DNA of 42,883 nucleotides from a virus. Under the pieces are notes generated by a model. The model worked only from the letters and a program-made list of their open reading frames with translations. It made no database searches and was not told the DNA's origin. The position numbers were made by a program, and so were the translations under genes. The stretch spans positions 1-42,883 of the IMG/VR virus record IMGVR_UViG_3300030329_001324; one strand, given 5' to 3'. Shown here piece by piece: positions 34,694 through 40,921 of the stretch (position 1 is the first letter of the stretch; the number at the start of each line of letters is the position of its first letter).

Positions 34694-35989
34694 CTATCCT
34701 CCTAATACGTTATAATTACTATCAGCAAAGCTTGGGAGACTCTGCCTGTTTTTATTTTTATCCCTTGTTCCCAATGCAAGGTATCTAAATGCGTCAGCAC
34801 CGTGACTTGACCAGTCGTGCAACGGTCTATTTTTGTAAACCTTGTTCTTCTCGTCGTAGTCTTTTCGGTATTGCCGCAAAGCCTCAACTAGTATACTACA
34901 CTTTTTTTCGTCAAAATAACACCTTGGAATTATACTTCTTACCGCTTCTATCCCGTCGTCTACTTGTATATTCGGACAAACATCGAATCGTATTCCCAGA
35001 TCTCTGGCTACTTCGAATCTTGACTTACCAGTCCCCATTTCTCTAACTTTAATATCATGGGGCGCTATATGTCTACCATATATATAATCTTTTTCTCTTA
35101 CAACTTTAATGTAGTGAGGAATTCCTTCTCCCTGGTTCTCATAGTAATCAATTATCCGATATTCATTACCAAACTGTTGGAACCATATAATAGCTGTAGA
35201 ATCACCCATTCCTAAGTCCCATGATGTATGAACCTCTAGACGTGGCTCGTAGGGTACGTTTTTAATTCTTTCTTCAGCTAATGCTTTAGCCATTAAACTA
35301 CCATAATAAGAACCTACTAATGGAGCATCAAAGCTACAATAAAATTCTTGCTGGATTAGCTCTTCTGGCATACCAGCTTCTCGTTCTTCTTCTATAGCTT
35401 CTTGTGTTAATACACTTGTATCATCAATACTTAATTTTTGACAAAACCACCGTTCGTTTCTATTAGCCATATTAAAAAGGTCGTATCCGTGATTTCTACC
35501 TCTAGCGGTGTAAATAAACATTGCCCATCCTCCATTCTCTGCCAAGATGGGACGAACGAGATCCCAGGCTCGCGGATCCTGAAGACTGTATTCTGAGAAC
35601 ACGACTCCAACGGGGTTTGATCCCACCAAGCGGTCAACGTTATCCGTTCCAACAACTTGGTAAATTGATCCATTCTTAAGTTCTAACCTCATGTCTGTAT
35701 TGTTGACATTTGCCCATAATTCTTTTGGAAAGTGTTCTAAGAAACTTCTGCCATCCCTTGTCATTCCATCCCATACAATTTTTCTCCCTTGGTTGTATGT
35801 AGGTAACAAGTGCCAATATAAACCTTTACGTTTTAAAGCTGCAGTGACACACCAATTGACTGACAGTAAATCTTTTCCCGCCCGTCTATGCCATACTGCA
35901 ACTGCGCGCTTACCACCATTCTCTAGGTATTTCCATAGATCAAGTTGATAGTCACGCGGTCTCCAGTTGTCTGGGACCTGTATTTCCAT
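34694..35989 (-). CDS. Terminase large subunit
   Basis: DNA-packaging motor of 431 residues. The ATPase part has Walker A-like HRRAGKD (34-40) and a Walker B region VGVVFSEYSL near 128-137. The nuclease part has SWDLGMGDSTA near 254-264 (first metal Asp) and DWSSHGADAFRYLA near 394-407 (last metal Asp). It is shorter than T7 gp19 (586). It cuts and packages concatemers; the genome end type cannot be read from the sequence. The last codons, TTA-GGA-GGA-TAG, form the ribosome site of the next gene. Confidence 0.93.
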   Translation of the reverse strand: MEIQVPDNWRPRDYQLDLWKYLENGGKRAVAVWHRRAGKDLLSVNWCVTAALKRKGLYWHLLPTYNQGRKIVWDGMTRDGRSFLEHFPKELWANVNNTDMRLELKNGSIYQVVGTDNVDRLVGSNPVGVVFSEYSLQDPRAWDLVRPILAENGGWAMFIYTARGRNHGYDLFNMANRNERWFCQKLSIDDTSVLTQEAIEEEREAGMPEELIQQEFYCSFDAPLVGSYYGSLMAKALAEERIKNVPYEPRLEVHTSWDLGMGDSTAIIWFQQFGNEYRIIDYYENQGEGIPHYIKVVREKDYIYGRHIAPHDIKVREMGTGKSRFEVARDLGIRFDVCPNIQVDDGIEAVRSIIPRCYFDEKKCSILVEALRQYRKDYDEKNKVYKNRPLHDWSSHGADAFRYLALGTRDKNKNRQSLPSFADSNYNVLGG

Positions 35990-35991
35990 AA

Positions 35992-36288
35992 CTATTTTTT
36001 CTCGTCTTCTGTAAACTTAACAACACTTACATTTAACCCACCATCAAGTGTACCTTCTAACTCAACAGCTTTTCTTTTTGGTGCAACGTATTGTGCTAAT
36101 TCTTTATTTGCCTGAAATCTTAATTCAGGTGTATTATTAGTATCCATAGAAATATTAGCTAATGCTTCTATTGGATCACAATTTAATTGTTCTAATTTTG
36201 CTTGTACAGCTAAAGTCTTCTCTCCTAATGAACCTTTTGGTCTACCAGAACCTTCCCTGAAACCGCCTGCTTTAGATTTATTACTCAT
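35992..36288 (-). CDS. Putative terminase small subunit
   Basis: Protein of 98 residues directly before the large terminase. It begins with KAGGFREGSGRPKGSLGEKT, a basic Gly-rich motif common at the start of phage DNA-packaging small subunits. A helical segment follows (VQAKLEQLNCDPIEALANI, then LRFQANKELAQYVAPKRKAV). It would recognise the packaging site and regulate the motor. The start shares a base with the stop of the 32-residue gene upstream (TAATG). Confidence 0.75.
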   Translation of the reverse strand: MSNKSKAGGFREGSGRPKGSLGEKTLAVQAKLEQLNCDPIEALANISMDTNNTPELRFQANKELAQYVAPKRKAVELEGTLDGGLNVSVVKFTEDEKK

Positions 36289-36386
36289 TAATAACCTGCA
36301 ATTTTACCTTTTTTCTTTTTTGTGCCCATATACATATAGGCATTTTTAGACTTTTTCTTTTTCTTTTTCTTGTGCTTCCCTGGCAT
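36288..36386 (-). CDS. Short Lys-rich protein (32 aa) ahead of the terminase
   Basis: ORF of 32 codons not visible with normal length limits. The product has a run of Lys (MPGKHKKKKKKKSKNAY) and ends KKKKGKIAGY. A perfect AAGGAG lies 10 bases before ATG 36386, and the stop overlaps the terminase small-subunit start (TAATG), the same coupling as elsewhere in this genome. It overlaps the end of the gene upstream by 41 bases in another frame. A DNA-binding or head role is possible. No function is known to me. Confidence 0.6.
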   Translation of the reverse strand: MPGKHKKKKKKKSKNAYMYMGTKKKKGKIAGY

Positions 36387-36540
36387 TTAATTCCGTCTCC
36401 TTAACTTCAAATGTAGCTACCTGATTATCAGCTAGTCTAACTTGTTTTTTAGCAGCTTCAAAACTAGGTGCTTCCAAAAATACTACGCTAACCTCGTGCA
36501 ATAAGTCTGGTTTAGTCATTATACGCACTTTCCACTGCAT
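36346..36540 (-). CDS. Small late-region protein of unknown function
   Basis: Protein of 64 residues. The first 50 look globular (VVFLEAPSFEAAKKQVRLADNQVATFEV). The end is a Glu, Lys run (REAQEKEKEKV) which overlaps the Lys-rich short gene in another frame. It resembles no family I can name. It is the second gene behind the presumed late promoter region. Confidence 0.6.
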   Translation of the reverse strand: MQWKVRIMTKPDLLHEVSVVFLEAPSFEAAKKQVRLADNQVATFEVKETELNAREAQEKEKEKV

Positions 36541-36546
36541 AGTAAA

Positions 36547-36765
36547 CTATATATTCTGTTTATTTTCTTTTTGACACCAAAATCTTAATATAGGTTTATT
36601 TAATTCTACATGCACAGAATCAAACTTTTGAAACATCTTACTTGCTTCTGAATACCCTGCTATAGCACATTCCCTGTACGAATCAAATTTGAATGAATCA
36701 TTCGTTACAGGAGGAAAGCACATAGCACTAGTACACAACTGTAATACTAGAATAAATTTAACCAT
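36547..36765 (-). CDS. Small secreted or periplasmic protein candidate
   Basis: Protein of 72 residues with a hydrophobic N-terminus (VKFILVLQLCTSAMCF), likely a signal peptide or membrane anchor, and further Cys residues (ECAIAG and WCQK) that could form a disulfide. Small proteins of this layout (SYRECAIAGY pattern) occur in other marine podoviruses (recollection). It is the first gene of the leftward late unit. Function unknown; modification of the host envelope is a guess. Confidence 0.6.
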   Translation of the reverse strand: MVKFILVLQLCTSAMCFPPVTNDSFKFDSYRECAIAGYSEASKMFQKFDSVHVELNKPILRFWCQKENKQNI

Positions 36766-36790
36766 ATACTAACTATATATTGTTTTTCTT

Positions 36791-36833
36791 ATTGGTATAT
36801 TATATTTATTGGCATTTACCATCGGTTTAGTAA
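36791..36833. promoter_or_regulatory. Putative operator cluster A (ATYGGY half-sites)
   Basis: ATTGGT (36791), ATTGGC (36808) and ATCGGT (36821) lie in the same direction. The 19 bases 36815-36833, read on the minus strand, match 38077-38095 on the plus strand at 17 of 19 positions. The same half-sites recur in the second early intergenic region. A shared phage or host regulator is a reasonable explanation (inference). Confidence 0.4.
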
Positions 36834-36853
36834 CTTTTTTGTCACAACTACTA

Positions 36854-36871
36854 CTATAGTGTCCCTTTATT
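36854..36871 (-). promoter_or_regulatory. SP6-like phage promoter sequence facing the late genes
   Basis: On the minus strand the 18 bases end GACACTATAG and agree with the SP6 promoter (as I remember it) at 14 of 18 positions. They point at the first late gene 89 bases away. No single-subunit RNA polymerase gene is present, which makes a real function uncertain. Confidence 0.3.
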
Positions 36872-36949
36872 AGATTATCCGTTGTTATATATTATTTTAT
36901 CCGTTGGCAATATCCTCCCCCGCAGAATGACTAGGTTGGTGCAGAACTT

Positions 36950-37019
36950 TTCGGGCGCGTGCATTTCCACCCCCGGTGCGTGCACTTCGGCGCGAAAACC
37001 CCAGAGAAAAAACGTTTTT
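36950..37019. other. GC-rich island with direct repeats and palindrome
   Basis: A GC-rich block in AT-rich DNA. GCGTGCA occurs at 36957-36963 and 36978-36984, exactly 21 bases (two helical turns) apart. TTTTCG and CGAAAA flank it in inverted orientation, and AAAAACGTTTTT follows at 37008-37019. Candidate origin, packaging or protein-binding site. Confidence 0.4.
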
Positions 37020-37075
37020 ATATACGCAATGGATTCTAATCACCGGCGAAAGGAGAATATTCCATTTCACTCGAT

Positions 37076-37104
37076 TTGACAGGGAGAGGATAGTAAGATT
37101 TGAT
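37076..37104 (+). promoter_or_regulatory. Sigma-70-like promoter candidate
   Basis: TTGACA (37076-37081) with TTTGAT 17 bases downstream (37099-37104). The -35 is perfect and the -10 is weak. It points to the early gene at 37237, in tandem with the stronger promoter at 37180. Confidence 0.4.
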
Positions 37105-37179
37105 TCATTTTGATTTAGTATCAAATTATCCGTAGAAGAATAGAATATAGAGAGCGGATAAAGTGTGACAATTTGTCCG

Positions 37180-37208
37180 TTTACATTTATCTGATTCTGT
37201 GATAGATT
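37180..37208 (+). promoter_or_regulatory. Early promoter 1 (CCGTTTACA family)
   Basis: TTTACA (37180-37185), 17-base spacer, TGA-TAGATT (-10 at 37203-37208) with an extended -10 TG. It is preceded by CCG, as in the other members. It lies 29 bases before the first early gene. Confidence 0.7.
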
Positions 37209-37236
37209 GATTCTGATTCAAAAGAAAGGAGTCAAT

Positions 37237-37533
37237 ATGAGTAAATCAATCAGGATTTATTCTTTTGAGATTCCTTCAGAATTGGATTCTAAAATGACTC
37301 CGCAGATTAAACAAATCTTAGGAGGAATTTCTGAATCTGGTAATAGTGAGTTTCAAGAATCTGAGCTAAAAACTCTGATTAATAAACTTGCGGAATCTGG
37401 TAAGTTAAAAACTAAACAGAATCCTTGGAGAATATTCCAATATTACAGAGCTAATATGATATCTGCGGGTATTTGCAAGATGTCAAATTCTGCGGAAGAT
37501 TCTGAAGAAATTGATGAAGCTGTAAATCAATAA
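37237..37533 (+). CDS. First early protein, unknown function
   Basis: Protein of 98 residues. The frame opens at 37207, but that lies in the promoter -10 element. ATG 37237 has AAAGGAG 6 bases upstream. The sequence is helical and polar (MTPQIKQILGGISESG, ELKTLINKLAESGKL, NPWRIFQYYRANMISAG). The 45-80 region looks like a small helix-turn-helix or winged-helix protein. The C-terminal tail is acidic. It is a single-gene transcript between an early promoter and a strong terminator, so it is likely made first and in quantity. A host-takeover or regulatory role is plausible. Confidence 0.75.
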   Translation: MSKSIRIYSFEIPSELDSKMTPQIKQILGGISESGNSEFQESELKTLINKLAESGKLKTKQNPWRIFQYYRANMISAGICKMSNSAEDSEEIDEAVNQ

Positions 37534-37542
37534 ATATAAATG

Positions 37543-37576
37543 AGCTAGCGGGATGTATTTCTCGCTAGCTTTTTTT
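37543..37576 (+). terminator. Rho-independent terminator
   Basis: AGCTAGCG (37543-37550) pairs perfectly with CGCTAGCT (37563-37570), loop of 12, followed by a run of seven T (37570-37576). It ends the first early transcript right after the 98-residue gene. Confidence 0.92.
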
Positions 37577-37581
37577 ATCTG

Positions 37582-37609
37582 TTTACAATTGGTCAAATTG
37601 TGATAAATT
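37582..37609 (+). promoter_or_regulatory. Early promoter 2
   Basis: TTTACA (37582-37587), 16-base spacer, TGA-TAAATT (-10 at 37604-37609). The spacer holds an ATTGGT half-site like the operator clusters. It starts directly after the terminator and drives the two short genes at 37636 and 37794. Confidence 0.65.
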
Positions 37610-37635
37610 AAATTTTTTAAAAGAGAGGAGAAAAA

Positions 37636-37797
37636 ATGAGTTATAAAGTAGAAATTGAACTAGATTTTGACACTTATAAACCAAGTGGAAAAGATGTGTT
37701 CGCATACGTTAAAGAGTTATATGAAGATAATTCTTTAAATTATAAGTTAATAAATAATAAAACAGGAAAAGAAGAATATCAGAGAGGAGGAAAATGA
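37636..37797 (+). CDS. Short early protein (53 aa)
   Basis: ORF of 53 codons beginning MSYKVEIELDFDTYKPSGKD and ending YQRGGK. It starts with alternating beta-like residues and is acidic overall. The strong ribosome site AGAGAGGAG (37622-37630) precedes it. Its last codons contain a second AGAGAGGAGG, the site for the next gene, and its stop overlaps that start (ATGA). Function unknown, typical of small host-interaction proteins expressed early. Confidence 0.75.
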   Translation: MSYKVEIELDFDTYKPSGKDVFAYVKELYEDNSLNYKLINNKTGKEEYQRGGK

Positions 37798-37952
37798 GAG
37801 CTATTTTGCTAGCAATTGCATTTGCGCTATCATTTGCGTTAATGTTTTTAGGAATAATTTTGATGATTCATTCCGAAATATTCTGGATCGGATTTATGTT
37901 ATCCGTTACAGGATTTGTATATTTTTGGAGTAAATTACCATATATTGAATAA
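37794..37952 (+). CDS. Short early membrane protein (52 aa)
   Basis: ORF of 52 codons with two hydrophobic helices (about 3-25, and 29-46 through IFWIGFMLSVTGFVYFW). It starts within the stop of the previous gene, has a strong AGGAGG site, and is followed by a strong terminator. So it ends a two-gene early transcript. Probably an inner-membrane protein; function unknown. Confidence 0.75.
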   Translation: MRAILLAIAFALSFALMFLGIILMIHSEIFWIGFMLSVTGFVYFWSKLPYIE

Positions 37953-37960
37953 TTGCAAAT

Positions 37961-38001
37961 AAAACCCGTAGTTTAGAATGATTCTAAAGTGCGGGTTTTT
38001 T
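37961..38001 (+). terminator. Rho-independent terminator
   Basis: ACCCG (37964-37968) pairs with CGGGT (37992-37996), with an inner stem TTTAGAAT/ATTCTAAA. A T run (37996-38001) follows. It closes the transcript of the 53- and 52-residue genes. Confidence 0.92.
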
Positions 38002-38067
38002 ATTTAATGATACTATATATGGAAAAAAATAAAAAAAATTTTAAAAATAGTCAAAAGTTATCAATAA

Positions 38068-38144
38068 ACCAATAATTTACTGAACCGATGGCAAAAAAGT
38101 ATTGATTTTATTAACTTCCGTTCATATTGGTCTTATATATTGGC
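38068..38144. promoter_or_regulatory. Putative operator cluster B (ATYGGY half-sites)
   Basis: ACCAAT (38068), ACCGAT (38084), ATTGGT (38126) and ATTGGC (38139) are half-sites of the same form as in cluster A. 38077-38095 matches cluster A at 17 of 19 bases. The flanking DNA (38012-38060) is A-tract rich. It lies 37 bases upstream of early promoter 3, so it could serve as an activator or repressor site. Confidence 0.4.
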
Positions 38145-38180
38145 GTTAACGGGATTATTAGACTATCCAATATTTTTCCG

Positions 38181-38209
38181 TTTACAATTAGTTAAATCTA
38201 TGATATTCT
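38181..38209 (+). promoter_or_regulatory. Early promoter 3
   Basis: CCG-TTTACA (38181-38186), 17-base spacer, TGA-TATTCT (-10 at 38204-38209). The bases after TTTACA (ATTAG) match promoter 4. It drives the 33-residue gene and DUF932. Confidence 0.75.
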
Positions 38210-38237
38210 CTATTTATCTTATTATGGAGGTAAAATT

Positions 38238-38339
38238 ATGAAAACTTTTATGTTTTACCTAATCATAATCGGGATACCTTTTGTCATGTTAGGATTCAGT
38301 AGTTTTCTAATATGGTTCGGAAGGTTAATTTATGGTTAA
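38238..38339 (+). CDS. Short early membrane protein (33 aa)
   Basis: ORF of 33 codons, almost entirely hydrophobic (MKTFMFYLIIIGIPFVMLGF, then SSFLIWFGRLIYG), probably one or two membrane passes. GGAGG lies 8 bases before ATG. It directly precedes DUF932. Function unknown. Confidence 0.65.
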   Translation: MKTFMFYLIIIGIPFVMLGFSSFLIWFGRLIYG

Positions 38340-38357
38340 CAGAGAGGAGAAAAGCGT

Positions 38358-39305
38358 ATGGTCGCAAATGTAGAAACGATGGCTTATGCCGGTGAAAAAC
38401 CTTGGCATGGTCTTGGTCACAAAGTCGGTCATGATATTACTCCCGAACAAATGGAGCTCGTTGCGGGTCTCGATTGGAATGTAAATAAAGTTCCGTTCCA
38501 GAACCCAGTAACAGGCGAACAATCGGAAGATTACTTCGTCTTGGTCCGTGATTCGGATGGTAAGGAATTATCGCCTTGTGGTCATTCATACGTTCCTGTG
38601 CAAAACAGACAAGCGCTTGGATTCTTCAAAAAGTTCACTGAATCTGGTGATATGACACTAGAGACAGCGGGTTCTCTTGACGGCGGACGAAGAATATTTG
38701 TACTAGCAAAGACTTCTGAGTCATTCGCAATCAAGGGTAAAGATAAAATAGATTCATATTTATTTTGTTATCACCCGCATATCTGGGGTCAGTCGCTTAA
38801 GATTATGTGGACTCCGATACGAGTTGTTTGCCAAAATACTTTAATGCAAGCCTTAGACGGTAAGAGCGCCGAGTTCCGAATGCCACATGTTCAGGAATTT
38901 GATGCTAATATCCAATTTAAAGCAGAAACTGCATTAGGTTTAGCTCACAATAAAATGTCGGAATTTAAAGAACAATCGGAATTACTTGCTTCCAAAGAGT
39001 ACACGGATAAAGATCTGTGGAAATATTGGATTGCGTTATTCCAACCTTCTTTAAAGAATGAGAATAATCCTACGCCTGAAATGTTTTCTCGAACTCTTGA
39101 GTACTTGAATAATACTATTCATACTCAGCCCGGAGCCTCGTTGTTCAAGAATACCTGGTGGCAAGCACTTAACGCCGTCACGTATTATATTGATCATCAG
39201 TCCGGAAGAGACAGGGACGCAACCATGACATCGGTTTGGTTAGGACCAAAAGGAGCACTAAAAAGACGTGCTTTACATTCCGCATTAGAATATGCCGGAA
39301 GGTAA
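38358..39305 (+). CDS. DUF932 family protein
   Basis: Protein of 315 residues that matches the phage and plasmid DUF932 family: AYAGEKPWHGLGHKV (10-24), NRQALGFFKKFTES near 83, GRRIFVLAKTSESF near 109, IRVVCQNTL near 153. The family is widespread on mobile elements, with no settled function. It is the first longer early gene, behind promoter 3, with AGAGAGGAG before the ATG. Codons look more GC-rich than in the neighbouring small genes. Confidence 0.9.
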   Translation: MVANVETMAYAGEKPWHGLGHKVGHDITPEQMELVAGLDWNVNKVPFQNPVTGEQSEDYFVLVRDSDGKELSPCGHSYVPVQNRQALGFFKKFTESGDMTLETAGSLDGGRRIFVLAKTSESFAIKGKDKIDSYLFCYHPHIWGQSLKIMWTPIRVVCQNTLMQALDGKSAEFRMPHVQEFDANIQFKAETALGLAHNKMSEFKEQSELLASKEYTDKDLWKYWIALFQPSLKNENNPTPEMFSRTLEYLNNTIHTQPGASLFKNTWWQALNAVTYYIDHQSGRDRDATMTSVWLGPKGALKRRALHSALEYAGR

Positions 39306-39314
39306 TAAAATCGT

Positions 39315-39341
39315 GAGTCGGGGGCAAAAGGTCCCCGATTC
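39315..39341 (+). terminator. Hairpin after DUF932, possible terminator
   Basis: GAGTCGGGG (39315-39323) pairs with CCCCGATTC (39333-39341) with one G-T pair and a 9-base loop. No T run follows, so it may end transcription poorly or mark an mRNA 3' end. Confidence 0.55.
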
Positions 39342-39442
39342 GCATATATTCCCGCCCCATAGATGATCAGAGATTAACGATTTAATACTTTTATGATAGA
39401 TACTATGTATGAAATTATTCCGTTATTTATCCAATTAATCCG

Positions 39443-39471
39443 TTTACAATTAGATTAATACATTATATTAT
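39443..39471 (+). promoter_or_regulatory. Early promoter 4, for the structured RNA
   Basis: CCG-TTTACA (39443-39448), 17-base spacer, TATTAT (39466-39471). It lacks the extended -10 TG of the other members. Transcription should begin near 39478. Confidence 0.75.
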
Positions 39472-39477
39472 ATAATT

Positions 39478-39682
39478 AAATCTGACGGAGATTTAGTAAG
39501 CTCTTAGATTGGGGTTTAAAACACTGCTCTTCTAGATTACAGTGTTCCCTGCAATCGATTAGCTTACATGTGCCAGACCCTGTGGAGATATCGGTGAGGC
39601 CGCGGATCCGTATGTCCCGACTCCACCGCGTCTGGGTTTTTAGCGCTCGTCAGGAGGACAAAATCTTCGGAGCGCTAATTTT
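39478..39682 (+). ncRNA. Structured early RNA or long leader with three hairpins
   Basis: Non-coding stretch behind promoter 4. Hairpin 1 is a long rod: GTAAGCT (39496-39502)/AGCTTAC (39561-39567), GATTG/CAATC, GGG/CCC, ACACTG (39521-39526)/CAGTGT (39540-39545). Hairpin 2: CCAGAC (39573-39578)/GTCTGG (39630-39635), GTGGAG (39582-39587)/CTCCAC (39621-39626), TCGG/CCGA, then TTTTT (39637-39641), so it looks like a terminator. Hairpin 3: TTAGCGCT (39640-39647)/AGCGCTAA (39671-39678), then TTTT; it holds an AGGAGG in its loop. The RNA could be a free small RNA of about 165 bases ending at hairpin 2, or a leader of the gene at 39699. Not a known family to me. Confidence 0.6.
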
Positions 39683-39698
39683 AGAGAGGAGAAACCGT

Positions 39699-40142
39699 AT
39701 GGTAAACTTAGTAAATAAAGACTGGAAACCGTACAAGACTAAACCGAGGTTCTCTGAGCGAGCTGTAACAAATCATGGTTTATGCATTTGGCAGTTAAAT
39801 AAGATGCTCCGAGGCACTGGTTATAAAGTTGAACGGGAGTGGCAATGTAACTCAGTTGTGGAATTATTATTAGTTCCCACTGGTTATAAAAAAGTTCCAT
39901 TAATTGATCCATTTACAGGATACTGGTATGTTAGATTATTCCCTAGAGAAAAGACTCTAGAAAAATGGCAAAAGACCATTAATAATCTAATGACGCGTAA
40001 AGTATCTAAAGAATGGATTATCAATATATGGAAGAAGAAAAATCAGAAATATTATCGCACTTATAATAATAAACCTGATTGGAAAAACATCGAAGGTGCT
40101 GCGAATAAACTATGGAGTATACATTATGGCAAAAAGATATAA
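39699..40142 (+). CDS. Early protein of unknown function (147 aa)
   Basis: Protein of 147 residues from ATG 39699, after AGAGAGGAG. The frame is open back to 39570, but that region is the structured RNA. It is very basic and rich in Trp, Tyr and Lys (KDWKPYKTKPRF, WIINIWKKKNQKYYRTY). No family recognised. It may bind nucleic acid (inference from charge). Confidence 0.7.
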   Translation: MVNLVNKDWKPYKTKPRFSERAVTNHGLCIWQLNKMLRGTGYKVEREWQCNSVVELLLVPTGYKKVPLIDPFTGYWYVRLFPREKTLEKWQKTINNLMTRKVSKEWIINIWKKKNQKYYRTYNNKPDWKNIEGAANKLWSIHYGKKI

Positions 40143-40338
40143 AGTAGAAGACTTAATCTCTAGTGTAAAAGATGTAAGTGAGCAATGGGAACAGAATGAA
40201 TCGAAAGACGCAGGTAAAGACTTGAAATTACAGGCTGAATTAGTTTGTATTCTTATTCGTTGTTGTGCTCAATTTATTAGAGACAATACACCAGTTATAT
40301 CAACTGTGAGATTCTTTTTTAATGATGATAAGAAATAA
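40126..40338 (+). CDS. Early small protein of unknown function (70 aa)
   Basis: Protein of 70 residues from ATG 40126 (the frame opens at 40096, but GGAG 8 bases before 40126 supports the later start). It is helical, with charged N-terminal half (KVEDLISSVKDVSEQWEQNE) and ELVCILIRCCAQFIRDN in the middle, which has three Cys. It overlaps the previous gene by 17 bases and the next by 17. Confidence 0.65.
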   Translation: MAKRYKVEDLISSVKDVSEQWEQNESKDAGKDLKLQAELVCILIRCCAQFIRDNTPVISTVRFFFNDDKK

Positions 40339-40921
40339 CATAAAATATACAAGTTATTACTCAGGCCCGCTAATTTTTAAATCACGACTTATGCAGGATG
40401 ATTTAGTAAAATTCATTAAACTATGCAAAAAAGATAAAAAGCTATCATTTAATGAGAATTTGGCAGGCCTGATAGAACATGAGTATAAAATTCCAGAGCG
40501 AAAAGCTTTAGAAGAACTTTTAGCACCATATTTATTAGTATTTAAACAGGCTTATTGTAATTGGTATGACATGACATTTGAGCAAATCGCTATTTCAGAC
40601 GCGTGGGTTAATTTTATGAGAGCTAATGAGTCCAATCCGATACACACACATACACGTTGCGATTTTTCCTCAGTATTTTATTTAAGCTTTCCAGATAACT
40701 TTGAAAAAGAAATCGAAAATACAGTGACAAGCGGGGGTAAACCTGGAGATATTTCTTTTTTAATAAATGCACAAAATACACCTCATTATATTAATATGAA
40801 AACTTTAACTCCTAAAGTCGGAGATTTTTTAATGTTTCCAGCATCACTACCTCATTATGTAAATAGTTTTAAAAGTAAAGGAGAGAGAATAAGTGCTGCG
40901 ATAAACTTTAATCTAAAATGA
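40322..40921 (+). CDS. 2OG-Fe(II) oxygenase-like protein (early)
   Basis: Protein of 199 residues. AWVNFMRANESNPIHTHTRCDFSSVFYL is split here as WVNFMRANESNPIHTHT (95-111) and DFSSVFYL. GDFLMFPASLPHYVNSF (167-183) and RISAAINFN (189-197) follow. These match the putative 2OG-Fe(II) oxygenases of the TIGR02466 type, with iron ligands among His108/110, Asp114 and His178, and Arg189 for 2-oxoglutarate. It is distinct from the late oxygenase at 13590. Two adjacent ATG codons start it; no clear ribosome site, so coupling to the gene before is likely. Early expression makes it a candidate base- or host-modifying enzyme (inference). Confidence 0.75.
   Translation: MMIRNNIKYTSYYSGPLIFKSRLMQDDLVKFIKLCKKDKKLSFNENLAGLIEHEYKIPERKALEELLAPYLLVFKQAYCNWYDMTFEQIAISDAWVNFMRANESNPIHTHTRCDFSSVFYLSFPDNFEKEIENTVTSGGKPGDISFLINAQNTPHYINMKTLTPKVGDFLMFPASLPHYVNSFKSKGERISAAINFNLK

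Larger units (their letters stand above)
36766..37236. other. Divergent control region between late and early transcription
   Basis: 471 bases without a supported gene. They hold a cluster of ATYGGY half-sites (36791-36826), an SP6-like promoter sequence pointing to the late genes (36854-36871), two ATCCGTTG repeats near 36877 and 36899, a GC-rich island (36950-37003), an AAAAACGTTTTT palindrome (37008-37019) and two promoters for the early genes. The layout fits the main transcription switch and possibly a replication origin or packaging site. Confidence 0.6.

Noticed and set aside
36882-37124. Short ORFs on both strands in the control region
   Set aside because: They have no ribosome sites, odd composition, and cover promoters and the GC-rich island.
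37207-37236. Upstream start for the first early gene
   Set aside because: It lies in the promoter -10 region and has no ribosome site. ATG 37237 has AAAGGAG.
39496-39567. tRNA-like 72-base element with a 7-bp outer stem
   Set aside because: The outer 7-bp stem and length fit a tRNA, but the inner hairpin has a 13-base loop, there is no T-loop TTCRA, no D-arm and no clear anticodon. It folds better as one rod.
39570-39698. N-terminal extension of the 147-residue protein
   Set aside because: The extension would be translated from the structured hairpins and terminator-like T run, with no ribosome site at 39570.
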